From assembly GCA_002383485.1 (NCBI GenBank), contig DFYY01000004.1, forward strand, positions 1 to 64,000: DNA of 64,000 nt, given 5' to 3'. The notes beneath the pieces are model-generated. The model made no database searches. It was given only the letters and a program-made list of their open reading frames with translations, and was not told the origin of the DNA. Position 1 is the stretch's first letter. The number at the start of each line of letters is the position of its first letter. Position numbers and translations under genes: made by a program. Shown one piece after another: positions 42,692-52,355 of this stretch. The stretch is from Bacteroidales bacterium UBA4070 (GTDB taxonomy: Bacteria; Bacteroidota; Bacteroidia; Bacteroidales; VadinHA17).

Positions 42692-45566
42692 GAGGAGGTT
42701 TATAGCAGGAAGCGCTCTTGCGGCGGCATGGTGGATGAGGCCCGGCCGGCTGTCACTGATTGCATCCTCACCTTCGGATCCGGTGTTGAATCCAGCCGGC
42801 AGCGGATTGTATGAGCTGTTCCGTGACCCTGCCTCCGGCTATCGGCCTTTCGTAAGGTGGTGGTGGAACGGCAACAAGGTTGAAGCAGGCGAACTGGTAA
42901 GGGAGCTTCAGCTGCTGAAGGCGGCAGGTATAGGAGGGGTTGAGATCAATCCGGTTGCATTCCCTTCAAGATTTGACGGTGATGATCTGGGCAGTCCTTC
43001 CCTCAAATGGCTGAGTGAGGAATGGAGTTCGATGCTGCGTGTGGCTTTTGAGGAGGCGAAGAGGCTGGGGATGACCTGCGATCTGATCGTGGGATCAGGA
43101 TGGCCCTTTGGTTCCGAAGATCTCGCAGAAGAGGAGTGGTCACAGATAGTTGTGATAGCAGTTAAAAAACTGACCGGGCCTCTCAATCATTCAGTTTCGC
43201 GCGATGAGATTTTCCTAGAGGCCGGGCCGGCTGTCAGCTCCCCGTGGCACGGGAGAAAACATACCCTCCTGTCGCTGCTGCTGGTTCCTGATCCGCTCTC
43301 TTCAGCTGATGAGATCACTGACCTGTCAGACAGGAGGGATGAAGAATATTTTGATCTTTTCATCCCGGAGGGTGATCATGCTCTCTATGCACTGGTGCAG
43401 GTTAGCGGTTTCATGGAGGTGATTAACGGAGCGCCCGGCGCGAGCGGTCCGGTGCTGGATCACTATAATGAGGCTGCAGTCAGGAGATATCTGGAAGAGA
43501 TGTCAGGCACCATAGAGCCTGTGACAGGCCCGCTTTCAAACTATTTGCGCGCACTCTTTACCGACAGCATGGAGCTCGAGGGATCCAACTGGACAGGTGA
43601 CATGAGGGAGGAGTTTTCCAGGCGCCGGGGCTATGACATCTTTCCGTTCCTGCCCTTCGTTCTCTTCCGTACCGGCTCAATGGGCAATATCACGGACTGG
43701 AGCTACGGTGCTGAGTCAGGTCCGGCATTCAGGAATATGATCAGCCGCATGCGGTATGATTTTGAGACAACAAAGGCGGAGTTGCTTGAAGAGAGGTTCC
43801 TGAAAAGCTTTGCACGGTGGTGCAGTGATCTGGGTGTCAGATCGAGAATGCAGGCATACGGCAGGGGGTTTTTTCCGCTGGAGAGCTGCATGGCCGTGGA
43901 TATCCCCGAAGGAGAATCATGGACCATGAACTGGCTCAAACACCGCATAGGTGAGGAGATGCCGGAGAAAGATTACCGGCGCGGGCGGGCCTACACCATG
44001 GTCAACAAGTACGTTTCATCCGCTGCGCACCTGGCCGGCAAAAGGTTAATAAGCTGTGAGGAGATGACTGATACATACACTGTCTTCAATACCTCACTTG
44101 AAAACCTGAAAATGGGCAGTGATCAGAGTATTATATCAGGTATGACCCATTCCGTATTCCACGGATTCAACTACTCACCGCCAGAGGCACCGTGGCCCGG
44201 ATGGATAAGGTACGGCGGTTATTTCCATGAGAATAATAACTGGTGGCCTTATTTTAACCTGCTGAATGATTATAAGGCACGACTTTCAGCGTTGCTGCAG
44301 AACTGTGACATGTATGCCGGTATTGCCCTGCTCCCGCCCACAGCCGATATGTGGAGCCTGATCGGGATGCAGAATGAGCCATTCCCCTCTGTTCTGCATG
44401 CCGAGCATCTGTCACTCGTATGGGAGGCAATTGCGAAAAACGGCAGCGGTTGCGACTATATATCCGAAAGGATTCTTCAGGATGCCACTGTTGCAGGAAG
44501 GAAGCTATGCTACGGTCCGAAGAAATACCATACCCTGCTCCTGGTAAGCGTGGAGAGCCTCTCTCCGGAGAGCGCCCGCAAGCTGCTGCAGTTTGTGCGA
44601 GCTGGAGGAAAGGTCTTTTGCATTGACACCGTTCCCTCAAAGTCAACAGGCTGGAGTGATCATGAAAGAAATGATGCCAACGTAAGGCTGCTTTTGGGAA
44701 AGATGAAAGCATACCCGCACCGGTTCATTGTACTGGAAAAGCCAGAAAATGACTATATAGGTTGGTATAAAACAGTTCAGGAGCGGTACCGGATTGAATC
44801 TTGGCTGAAAATTGAAGATCCTGATCCATTCCTTATGCAGACAAGATACAGCGCAACGGACGGGTCTGAATACCTCTTTATAGTTTATTCGCACCTGCAC
44901 AAATCCCATAATACACGGTTGATTTTCTCCGGGGCACTTACCAGGTTTCATAGCTGCTCTGTCTGGATCCCGGAGACGGGAGAGAGAAAGCGGGTGTCGC
45001 TTGATCCGGATGGCGGCCTGACCGTTAATCTCGGTCCGGCCGAATCGTTGCTGTTTGCCTTTGACAATGTAAAGGCGGAGGAGGAGTGGAGACCACTGCC
45101 GGTGGCCGGCATTGCGATGCAAACGCTGGAGGAAAAATGGACTGCGGAGTTCAGACATTGCCGCGACGGATCCGTAAGGGACGTTGAGATGGGAAGGCTG
45201 ACTGACCTGAAGGATCTGCCTGGTTACCTGAACTTTTCGGGAACGGTGATCTACCGTAACAGCCTGGTTTGTGAAGACCCTGCAGGAGCGGTCATGAACC
45301 TGGGCAAAGTATACGGAACTTCTGAGCTCAGGATAAACGGTGAGAGTTGCGGAGTGAAATGGTATGGACGCAGGATCTTCAGCATTGAAAAGTACCTGAA
45401 ACCGGGAATAAATACCGTTGAGGTAACTGTCACCACCTCCATGGGCAACTATATGAAATCTTTGACTGACAATCCGATAGCCCAGTACTGGACAAACGCC
45501 GGTACAAAAAACCAGCCTCTGCAGTCGATGGGTATGACGGGTCCGGTCTGTTATTACAAAACTTGA
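42684..45566 (+). CDS. GH106-like alpha-L-rhamnosidase with Tat signal
   Basis: 960 residues resembling GH106 rhamnosidases that act on rhamnogalacturonan. The start MDRRRFIAGSALAAAWW is a twin-arginine leader, so export in folded form is likely. Family-like features are FVRWWWNGNKVEAGELVREL, GIGGVEINPVAF and CDLIVGSGWPFGSEDL in the N-terminal barrel, FTDSMELEGSNWTGDM and FHGFNYSPPEAPWPGW in the catalytic core, and a C-terminal galactose-binding-like beta-sandwich with NFSGTVIYRN and LGKVYGTSELRINGES. The neighbouring GH28 gene, 1 nt further on, supports pectin side-chain/backbone degradation. Family assignment is from motif memory. Confidence 0.8.
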   Translation: MDRRRFIAGSALAAAWWMRPGRLSLIASSPSDPVLNPAGSGLYELFRDPASGYRPFVRWWWNGNKVEAGELVRELQLLKAAGIGGVEINPVAFPSRFDGDDLGSPSLKWLSEEWSSMLRVAFEEAKRLGMTCDLIVGSGWPFGSEDLAEEEWSQIVVIAVKKLTGPLNHSVSRDEIFLEAGPAVSSPWHGRKHTLLSLLLVPDPLSSADEITDLSDRRDEEYFDLFIPEGDHALYALVQVSGFMEVINGAPGASGPVLDHYNEAAVRRYLEEMSGTIEPVTGPLSNYLRALFTDSMELEGSNWTGDMREEFSRRRGYDIFPFLPFVLFRTGSMGNITDWSYGAESGPAFRNMISRMRYDFETTKAELLEERFLKSFARWCSDLGVRSRMQAYGRGFFPLESCMAVDIPEGESWTMNWLKHRIGEEMPEKDYRRGRAYTMVNKYVSSAAHLAGKRLISCEEMTDTYTVFNTSLENLKMGSDQSIISGMTHSVFHGFNYSPPEAPWPGWIRYGGYFHENNNWWPYFNLLNDYKARLSALLQNCDMYAGIALLPPTADMWSLIGMQNEPFPSVLHAEHLSLVWEAIAKNGSGCDYISERILQDATVAGRKLCYGPKKYHTLLLVSVESLSPESARKLLQFVRAGGKVFCIDTVPSKSTGWSDHERNDANVRLLLGKMKAYPHRFIVLEKPENDYIGWYKTVQERYRIESWLKIEDPDPFLMQTRYSATDGSEYLFIVYSHLHKSHNTRLIFSGALTRFHSCSVWIPETGERKRVSLDPDGGLTVNLGPAESLLFAFDNVKAEEEWRPLPVAGIAMQTLEEKWTAEFRHCRDGSVRDVEMGRLTDLKDLPGYLNFSGTVIYRNSLVCEDPAGAVMNLGKVYGTSELRINGESCGVKWYGRRIFSIEKYLKPGINTVEVTVTTSMGNYMKSLTDNPIAQYWTNAGTKNQPLQSMGMTGPVCYYKT

Positions 45567-45567
45567 T

Positions 45568-47034
45568 ATGAAAACAGGAAAGCTTCTATTATTGTTCATC
45601 CTTTCAGCGGTGGCGCTTCAGATGCAGGCCAAGGACTACAATGCATCCATGTTCGGTGCAAAATCAAACGGGACCACTCTCAATACGAGCTCTATCCAGA
45701 AGGGAATTGACTACATCAGCGAGAACGGCGGCGGCCGGCTGGTATTCTACGTAGGCCGGTATCTGACAGGAACCATCTACCTGAAGTCAAACGTAACCAT
45801 ACATCTTGAGGAGGGTGCGATACTTGTAGGTTCAACCAATCCCTTCGATTATGAAAAGAACTTTAACTGGACTGCAATGATTTTTGCCCTTGACCAGGAG
45901 AACATAGGTATCACCGGCAAGGGGGTGATTGACGGACAGGGTTTTCAGGTAGCCACCAACCTCGTGGACATGATCCACAAAGGGGTGGTAAAAGACCCGC
46001 TGAAATATGACCGCCCCAATGAAACCATCCGGCCCCAGAACATCTATTTCAGGGGCTGCCGGAACATAGTTATCAGGGACATCAATCTGCGGGATCCGGG
46101 AAGCTGGAACCAGCAGTATGATCAGTGCTGCAACCTGGTCATCGATAATATCAGGGTCGACAGCAAGTCATACTGGAACAATGACGGGGTTGACATTGTG
46201 GACTGTGACAGCGTGGTTGTTTCCAATTCTTATTTTGATGCAGCTGATGATGGCATATGCCTGAAATCGCACAGTGCCGACTTCGTTTGCCAGAACGTAT
46301 GGATTCGAAACAACACGGTCCGGACAAGCGCCAACGGCATCAAATTCGGCACGGTGGGACGCGGAGGATTCCGTAACATCAGCATAGTTAATAACCTGGT
46401 GTTTGACACATACCGGTCGGCAATCACCTTTGCCGCTGTTGACGGGGGCTTTGTCGAGAATATTATTGTTGACAGTCTGCGGTCGCTTAATACTGGCAAT
46501 GTCATATTTCTGAGGATAGGCGAACGGCGTGCCGGCAAAAAAGGGAGGATGAACGGGGTTATTATATCCAACGTCTATGCGGAGGTTCCGGCCACCAAGC
46601 CTGATGCCGGCTACAATTACGAGGGGCCGGTGGAAGATCTTCCGCGAAACATCTCTCCGTCGTCAATAGTGGGAATGCCGGATGCCATGATTGAAAATAT
46701 TACTCTGAGAAATATTGAAATACACTACCCTGGAGGAGGCAACCCTCATTATGCAAAAGTAGGGCTTGATGAGCTTAACAAGGTACCTGAGATGGGGGCG
46801 AGCTACCCGGAATTTTCTATGTTTAAAGAGCTTCCTGCATGGGGTTTTTACATCAGGCATGCCAAGGGAATAACCTTCGATAATGTCAGACTGGTGTGTG
46901 ATAAGCAAGACTATCGCACGGCAGTGGTATTGGATGATGTTAATGGTGCCACATTCAGGAACCTGGTAGTGAATGAACCCGGGGGCAGCAAGGCCCCGGT
47001 ATTTCATTTCAGATCATCAGGAATTGTGCTTTAG
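45568..47034 (+). CDS. GH28 family polygalacturonase-like beta-helix enzyme
   Basis: 488 residues with a Sec signal (MKTGKLLLLFILSAVALQMQ) and a right-handed parallel beta-helix. GH28 hallmarks are ENIGITGKGVIDGQG, WNNDGVDIVDCDS (residues 203-215, first catalytic Asp) and AADDGICLKS (225-234, the Asp pair). The canonical GHG block is replaced by GTVGRGG (261-267), as in some rhamnogalacturonase-like or xylogalacturonase-like subgroups, so exact specificity is uncertain. Together with the GH106-like gene immediately upstream it suggests cleavage of pectic rhamnogalacturonan. It is the last gene of the plus-strand run. Confidence 0.88.
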   Translation: MKTGKLLLLFILSAVALQMQAKDYNASMFGAKSNGTTLNTSSIQKGIDYISENGGGRLVFYVGRYLTGTIYLKSNVTIHLEEGAILVGSTNPFDYEKNFNWTAMIFALDQENIGITGKGVIDGQGFQVATNLVDMIHKGVVKDPLKYDRPNETIRPQNIYFRGCRNIVIRDINLRDPGSWNQQYDQCCNLVIDNIRVDSKSYWNNDGVDIVDCDSVVVSNSYFDAADDGICLKSHSADFVCQNVWIRNNTVRTSANGIKFGTVGRGGFRNISIVNNLVFDTYRSAITFAAVDGGFVENIIVDSLRSLNTGNVIFLRIGERRAGKKGRMNGVIISNVYAEVPATKPDAGYNYEGPVEDLPRNISPSSIVGMPDAMIENITLRNIEIHYPGGGNPHYAKVGLDELNKVPEMGASYPEFSMFKELPAWGFYIRHAKGITFDNVRLVCDKQDYRTAVVLDDVNGATFRNLVVNEPGGSKAPVFHFRSSGIVL

Positions 47035-47153
47035 GCTATTGTGGAACATCATCCCAGATCCTTCCTGGTCACCGGCAGAGCCTTCGGATTCTCCGGCCGT
47101 ACTTTTCATAACCGGCATGATAGGCAACTCGCGCTGCCTCGATATGGAAGACA

Positions 47154-47188
47154 ATAAAAAAACACACGGCCCCGAAATGGGCCGTGTG
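47154..47188 (-). terminator. Rho-independent terminator of the M16 protease gene
   Basis: A perfect 10-bp stem, CACACGGCCC (47163-47172) with GGGCCGTGTG (47179-47188), and a 6-nt loop. On the minus strand it is followed by a run of seven T (complement of A at 47156-47162), 11 nt past the protease stop codon. Confidence 0.85.
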
Positions 47189-47198
47189 ATCAGTGATT

Positions 47199-50003
47199 TT
47201 ATTTCTTCTCCGGCAAGAAGACCAGTTCCAGCAGATCAGCCCTGTCAAGGAATTTCTTGGTCATCTTCTTTACTTTATTGACGGTAAACTTGTTAAGCAC
47301 ATCTGCATAGTTCCTGTCATCATTGCTGTCAATTCCCGTCAGGTAGTAGTTACGGACAGTATTTGCCCAGTAACTGTTGTGTTCTTTTTCCTCTTCACGT
47401 GTCTTCATCAGGTTACTAACAGTCTTTTCGAGGTCAATCTGCTTCGGACCGTTGCCGGCGATATTCTCCAGCTCCTTGTAAATGACGGATTTAAGCTCCT
47501 TCGCCCTCTCCGGATCACACTCAAATGCAACAATAAGCATTGATTTTTCCTCCGGCCTTTTCTGTATCGAGGCATTTACGGAGACACCGTAGGTGCCACC
47601 CTCTTCCTCCCGTACCTTTTCTGTATAAACAAGATCGAGTATACCCTTAAGAATATCCATTCCCAGGTATTCAGCGGGTTTGTATTTGAAACCGGCCGAG
47701 TAGCTCATGATTACTGTTGCCTTCGGAACAGTGAGCGGGATTGCTATTTCTTTTTTAACTGTGCCCTCGGGCTGATCCATTCCCAGGTTCCTGTATGTCT
47801 CGGTGAGGTATTTCGAGGGAAGTGATCCGATATAGTGGGATGCCATCTCGCGGGCAACCGCTTCATCAATATTTCCGGTTATGAAGAACGTAAAGGAAGA
47901 AGCATCGTCAAATGCAGTCTGATAGATGTAGTTGATGTCGTCGTATTTCAGCAGCTTCATTGATTCAGGAGTCAGGAGGAAAGTTCTGGGGTGGTACCCT
48001 GACATGTTCATCTGGAGACTGTCAGACATGATTTTGTTCGGGTCTTTCTGCATCATGGTTATCACCGCTGTAAATCTTCCGATGATGGCATTGTACGCCT
48101 CCCTGTTAAAGTTGGGACGTGCGAACCGGAGGTAGAGCAGCTGCATCATGGTCTCGAAATCCTTCGGGGTGGAGGATCCGGTTATGGTCTGCATTGTTTC
48201 CTGTATACCAAGAGAGACGGAGGCTTTCTTTCCTGCTAGCAGCTTGGTCAGAGCCACGTTGTCATATTCTCCTGCTCCGTACATTGAGATTACCTGCGGG
48301 AAGAGATTCAGGGCCGGTTCAAGTGAATCGGGATAAAACGATGAACCGCCGAAGGCGTAAGCGCTTAAGCTCACGTTATCTTTTTCATAATCAGCATGTT
48401 TAAAGATTACTTTAGCACCGTTGGCAAGGGTCCACTCGGTGGCTCCAAACTGAGGCAGCGAAACGGTTTTTATTATTTCAGCTCCTTTCAACTCCCCGGA
48501 AATAAGGTCTGTACCGCCGGTTATATCATCGTAGGGTTTAATGTCTGCTGAAGCCACCTTCTCCAATATTGTCATCGCCTCTGCCTCTGTCATGTGCTCC
48601 TTGTCATCAGGACCCTGGATAGTGATGAACCTGTTATCATCGGTCACCAGTTCCCTGAGCCTGGAGATTACCTCTTCAAGGGTAATCTCAGGCAGCATTT
48701 CCTTATAGTAGTTGTACTGCGCATCCATTGACGGGATGGGTTCCCCGGTCAGGAAATGATCACTGACCTGTCCGGCCCAGTCGTCATTGCTTATCTTGTC
48801 TTTTTGCTTATACAGATTTTCAAAATTGGACAGCATATTAGCCTTGGCCCTCTCAAGTTCCCCTTTGGTAAATCCATGACGACGGGCTCTCTCCAGTTCC
48901 GTCAGCGCGGCTTCAAATCCTTTGGCTTCCTCTCCGTCATTGGTGTAGGCCGCAAGGTTGAGGGCATTGTAGTTCCTGGGAAGGTCGGATGAGTAGCTGA
49001 GAGCACCGGCTATAAAGGGAGGAGTTCCTTTCTGTACCAGTTCATTGAACCGGTTGCCCATCATGGTGTTTATCAGGGATGTAACGAATCCGTCACGTAT
49101 GTAATCCAGATTCCTTGCCCTCTTGTCCGGTTCACGGTCAATGATCATAAGACTCACGGTTGTCCTCGGGGCCTCAGGGTCAGTTACGAGGAGATATTTT
49201 GTCCCCTTCTTTTCCGTGAGGAGATTCTCCGGCCTTGGCAGAGGATTTTCTACCGCAGGGATGGGGGAGAAGATGCTTCTGATTTTAGCCTCCACCTCAT
49301 CCACGTTGAAGTCGCCCACCACTGCAATAGCCTGCAGGTCTGTCCGGTACCAGTCATGGTAGAAAGCCCTCAGTGTCTCAGGGTCAAAATTCTTAATAAC
49401 TGCGGTGTCGCCGATTATATCACGTTTGGCATACATCGAGCCTTCATAAACTACGGGAAGCATCTGTGTCATCATCCGCCACTGGGCGTTGCGCCTGCTG
49501 CGCCACTCCTCCAGGATAACGCCGCGCTCCTTGTTTATCTCCTCCTCATCAAGAGTGAGGAAATCGGACCAGTCTGCGAGGATCATCAGACAGGTGTCAA
49601 TCAGTCCGGGCTTGTCAACCGGGACATCGCTGAGGTTATAGACGGTCTCGTCAAAGCTGGTGTAGGCATTTATATTGCGGCCAAAGGCGACACCGTGGCG
49701 TTCAAGGGTGTTGAGGATGCCTTTTCCGGGGAAGTGTTTTGTACCGTTGAAGGCCATATGTTCCAGGAAATGCGCCAGTCCGTTCTGGTTGTCCTTTTCA
49801 AGGATGGCCCCCACGTTCTGGATGATGTAGTAGCTGGCCCTGCCTGCCGGTTCCGTATTGTGTCGGATGTAGTAGGTAAGACCGTTTTCAAGTTTACCGA
49901 TCCGGTAATCCGGATCAACTGGAACAGATTTGTCTGTATTTCCCTGTGCGTTCACTGACATGCAGACAGCAACAAGAACCAGGAAAACAAAAGTCTTTTT
50001 CAT
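47199..50003 (-). CDS. M16 family zinc metalloprotease (pitrilysin/insulinase-like)
   Basis: 934 residues from the ATG at 50003, which begins the signal peptide MKKTFVFLVLVAVCMSVNAQ; an earlier in-frame start would place 17 residues before it. The zinc site is HFLEH (78-82) with the third ligand at about E159 in EINKERGVILEEW, the inverted HxxEH arrangement of M16. Four homologous half-domains are expected; the C-terminal pair (from about residue 520) lacks the metal site, as usual. The protease probably degrades peptides in the periplasm. It is a stand-alone gene flanked by terminators on both sides. Confidence 0.92.
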   Translation of the reverse strand: MKKTFVFLVLVAVCMSVNAQGNTDKSVPVDPDYRIGKLENGLTYYIRHNTEPAGRASYYIIQNVGAILEKDNQNGLAHFLEHMAFNGTKHFPGKGILNTLERHGVAFGRNINAYTSFDETVYNLSDVPVDKPGLIDTCLMILADWSDFLTLDEEEINKERGVILEEWRSRRNAQWRMMTQMLPVVYEGSMYAKRDIIGDTAVIKNFDPETLRAFYHDWYRTDLQAIAVVGDFNVDEVEAKIRSIFSPIPAVENPLPRPENLLTEKKGTKYLLVTDPEAPRTTVSLMIIDREPDKRARNLDYIRDGFVTSLINTMMGNRFNELVQKGTPPFIAGALSYSSDLPRNYNALNLAAYTNDGEEAKGFEAALTELERARRHGFTKGELERAKANMLSNFENLYKQKDKISNDDWAGQVSDHFLTGEPIPSMDAQYNYYKEMLPEITLEEVISRLRELVTDDNRFITIQGPDDKEHMTEAEAMTILEKVASADIKPYDDITGGTDLISGELKGAEIIKTVSLPQFGATEWTLANGAKVIFKHADYEKDNVSLSAYAFGGSSFYPDSLEPALNLFPQVISMYGAGEYDNVALTKLLAGKKASVSLGIQETMQTITGSSTPKDFETMMQLLYLRFARPNFNREAYNAIIGRFTAVITMMQKDPNKIMSDSLQMNMSGYHPRTFLLTPESMKLLKYDDINYIYQTAFDDASSFTFFITGNIDEAVAREMASHYIGSLPSKYLTETYRNLGMDQPEGTVKKEIAIPLTVPKATVIMSYSAGFKYKPAEYLGMDILKGILDLVYTEKVREEEGGTYGVSVNASIQKRPEEKSMLIVAFECDPERAKELKSVIYKELENIAGNGPKQIDLEKTVSNLMKTREEEKEHNSYWANTVRNYYLTGIDSNDDRNYADVLNKFTVNKVKKMTKKFLDRADLLELVFLPEKK

Positions 50004-50051
50004 GATTATCAGGATTTGAAATTGTGAGACATTGACAACACTTATCAATAC

Positions 50052-50059
50052 CAAAATTA
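50052..50059 (-). promoter_or_regulatory. -7 box for the M16 protease gene
   Basis: The minus strand reads TAATTTTG, a perfect TAnnTTTG, giving a leader of about 40 nt before the ATG at 50003. Its -33 region falls within the upstream terminator hairpin and lacks a TTG. Confidence 0.4.
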
Positions 50060-50062
50060 GAT

Positions 50063-50089
50063 AAAAAAACCATCACCCGGATGGTTTTT
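50063..50089 (-). terminator. Terminator of the deoxynucleoside kinase gene
   Basis: AAAAACCATC (50065-50074) pairs with GATGGTTTTT (50080-50089) around a 5-nt loop. On the minus strand the hairpin ends in a T-run, 22 nt past the kinase stop codon. The symmetrical A/T arms may allow some termination on the plus strand as well. Confidence 0.8.
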
Positions 50090-50111
50090 ATATCTCTTTT
50101 TTCAATACTGT

Positions 50112-50726
50112 TCAGAAGAGCCCGTGAAGCTCGGCATTGATTTTGTCAATAACTTCGCTCAGGTGTTCCTTGTTCTCGGGGAAATCATAATAGTCCGCCT
50201 CAAGTATCAGCAGCTTCCCGAGCTTGTATGATTCGATCCATGCCTCGTAGCGCTCATTGAGTCTTTTGAGGTAATCGAGCCTGATGGAGCTTTCATACTC
50301 ACGGCCACGTTTCTGGATCTGGTTGACGAGTGTGGGGACGGAAGCCCGCAGGTAAAGGAGCAGGTCAGGGGGCTCCACCAGTGAGCTCATCAGTTTGAAC
50401 AGGGTGAAGTAGTTCTCAAAGTCACGGGTTGACATGAGTCCCATTGCGTGAAGGTTTGGGGCAAAAATATATGCGTCTTCGTATATGGTGCGGTCCTGGA
50501 CTATGGTGTTCTTTGCCTTTTTGATTTCCAGTACCTGGCTGAAGCGGGAGTTCAGGAAGTAGATCTGCAGGTTGAATGACCATCTCTGCATGTCTTCATA
50601 GAAGTCATTCAGGTATGGGTTGTCATCAACATCCTCGTAATGAGGCTGCCAGCCGTAATGTTTTGAGAGCAGTCCGGCCAGCGTAGTCTTTCCTGATCCG
50701 ATATTGCCTGCTATGGCTATATGCAT
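50112..50726 (-). CDS. Deoxynucleoside kinase
   Basis: 204-residue cytosolic kinase of the dNK/dGK-TK2 family that phosphorylates deoxynucleosides for salvage. It begins with the P-loop IAGNIGSGKTTLAG (4-17), followed by the HYEDVDDNPYLNDFYED substrate loop, the VQDRTIYEDAYIF block (DR-x-xxED motif contacting the nucleoside) and a LID with arginines (QKRGREYESSIRLDYLKRL). Substrate base preference cannot be told. About 205 residues is normal for bacterial members. It is terminated by its own hairpin and starts about 75 nt from the GH3-type gene on the same strand. Confidence 0.92.
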   Translation of the reverse strand: MHIAIAGNIGSGKTTLAGLLSKHYGWQPHYEDVDDNPYLNDFYEDMQRWSFNLQIYFLNSRFSQVLEIKKAKNTIVQDRTIYEDAYIFAPNLHAMGLMSTRDFENYFTLFKLMSSLVEPPDLLLYLRASVPTLVNQIQKRGREYESSIRLDYLKRLNERYEAWIESYKLGKLLILEADYYDFPENKEHLSEVIDKINAELHGLF

Positions 50727-50800
50727 AAAACGATTCTTTATTTCCGTGGCTAAATATAGGAAAAAGGGAAGGAGAAGTGCCTTCTGTTGATAAAAAGATT

Positions 50801-52333
50801 TTACATGCCGGCGGTTTTCAGGACACTCTCAACGTACTCCCTCGAGTTGGACAGGCGTGGCGTCTTGTTTTGTCCACCGAGCTTGTCTTTTTCCCTGAAC
50901 CACCTGTAAAATGTACCTCCCGGCACCATCCTCAGCAGGGGACGGGTAAGGGTCAGGTTTTTATATCTTTTGGCCTCATAGTCAGAGTTGAGTGCTTTCA
51001 GGGTGGCATCCAGTATTTCGATAAAATGCTCGGGATCATCAGGAGCTCTTTCAAATTCAATCACCCATTCATGTGCACCGCGGCTCTCGTCGGCCATGTA
51101 TACAGGTCCTGCGGTGTATTCGGTTATATGTGCGTTAGTGCCGTGGCAGGCCTTTTCAAGCGCCTTTTCTGCATTATCAATGATAAGCTCTTCGCCGAAG
51201 GCGTTGATATAGAACTTGGTACGGCCGGTAATCCTGATCTTGTGCGGATACAGGTTTGTAAACTCGACGGTATCACCAATCCTGTATCGCCAGAGGCCTC
51301 CGTCAGTTGAGATCACCACTGCGTAATTTACCCCCTTTTCAACTTCTTCTATAGTCAGTGTACGGGGGTTATCCGTGTCTGCGTCTTCGGCGCGGATGAA
51401 TTCATAATAGATTCCGTAATCAAGCATCAGGAGCATTGAGCTGTCCGTCAGGTCGTCCTGAATGGCGAAGAAGCCTTCGGAAGCATTGTAAGTCTCCATG
51501 AAGTGCATCTTCGGGTCCGGCATCAGTTTACGGTACTGTTCACGGTACGGTGCAAAGCTGACGCCGCCATGAAAAAATACCTCGAGGTTTGGCCAGACCT
51601 GGTGAAGATTGGCTTTGCCGGTGGTTTTCAGTATATGGTGTATTAGGACGAGGTTCCACGATGGTACACCGGAGATGCTGGTGATATTCATCTCTACCGT
51701 CATCTCCGTTATCATCCTCATTTTTTCCTCGAAGTCCTCAATAAGGGCGATGCGTGCCGGCGGGGTTCTGATCAGGTCCGCATAGGCCGGTGCATTTTCT
51801 ATCAATATGGCCGAGAGATCACCGTAGAGAGAGTTATTGCTGAAGCTGTTGATCTGGTGACTGCCCCCGAGGGTGAGGCCTTTGCCTAAAAATATCCTGG
51901 TTGCAGGGTTAAGGGAGGTGTAAAGCACAAGGCAGTCCTTGGCGCCCCGGTAATGAGTGTCTTCGAGAGACTCGCGGGTGATGGGAATAAACTTGCTCTT
52001 TGTACTTGTTGTACCTGAAGATTTGGCGAACCATTTCACTTCACCGGGCCAGAGCACATTCTTTTCACCTGCCCGCAGCCGGTCAACGTAGGGGATCAGA
52101 TCCTCGTATGTCTGTACCGGCACATTATTGCAGAACTGTTCATGGCTTTCCACAGCTGCATAACCGTGTTCTCTGCCCCAGATGGTATCCCTGCTCCCTG
52201 CAATGAGACGTGTCAGAACCTCCTGCTGGCTCTCCGCCGGGTATTTCCTGAAGAGATCAATCTGTGACAGACGTTTGGTATTAATCCATTTGATTACGGA
52301 GGGGATAAAGGGCATTGGTTTAATTTTGTTCAA
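50801..52333 (-). CDS. GH3-superfamily acyl-adenylating protein
   Basis: 510 residues matching the GH3 auxin-responsive family, acyl-adenylate enzymes that in plants conjugate amino acids to jasmonate or auxin. Nucleotide-binding motifs visible are KWFAKSSGTTSTKSKFIPIT (P-loop-like motif I), FMETYNASEGFFAIQDD (motif II) and LWRYRIGDTVEFTNLYPHKI (motif III), with a C-terminal lid (LGGQNKTPRLSNSREYVE). Bacterial members occur widely in Bacteroidota but their acceptor and acid are largely unknown. The gene follows recO by 22 nt and probably shares its transcript; this pairing does not suggest a role. Confidence 0.88.
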   Translation of the reverse strand: MNKIKPMPFIPSVIKWINTKRLSQIDLFRKYPAESQQEVLTRLIAGSRDTIWGREHGYAAVESHEQFCNNVPVQTYEDLIPYVDRLRAGEKNVLWPGEVKWFAKSSGTTSTKSKFIPITRESLEDTHYRGAKDCLVLYTSLNPATRIFLGKGLTLGGSHQINSFSNNSLYGDLSAILIENAPAYADLIRTPPARIALIEDFEEKMRMITEMTVEMNITSISGVPSWNLVLIHHILKTTGKANLHQVWPNLEVFFHGGVSFAPYREQYRKLMPDPKMHFMETYNASEGFFAIQDDLTDSSMLLMLDYGIYYEFIRAEDADTDNPRTLTIEEVEKGVNYAVVISTDGGLWRYRIGDTVEFTNLYPHKIRITGRTKFYINAFGEELIIDNAEKALEKACHGTNAHITEYTAGPVYMADESRGAHEWVIEFERAPDDPEHFIEILDATLKALNSDYEAKRYKNLTLTRPLLRMVPGGTFYRWFREKDKLGGQNKTPRLSNSREYVESVLKTAGM

Positions 52334-52355
52334 AGATAGCTAAAGAGTGATTAAT

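Noticed and set aside
44643..45599. Long minus-strand frame (318 codons) opposite the GH106-like gene
   Set aside because: Antisense shadow of a clear enzyme gene; no signal, no recognisable motif.
49356..49958. Plus-strand frame (200 codons) opposite the M16 protease
   Set aside because: It covers the zinc-site region of the protease on the opposite strand and has no coherent protein features.
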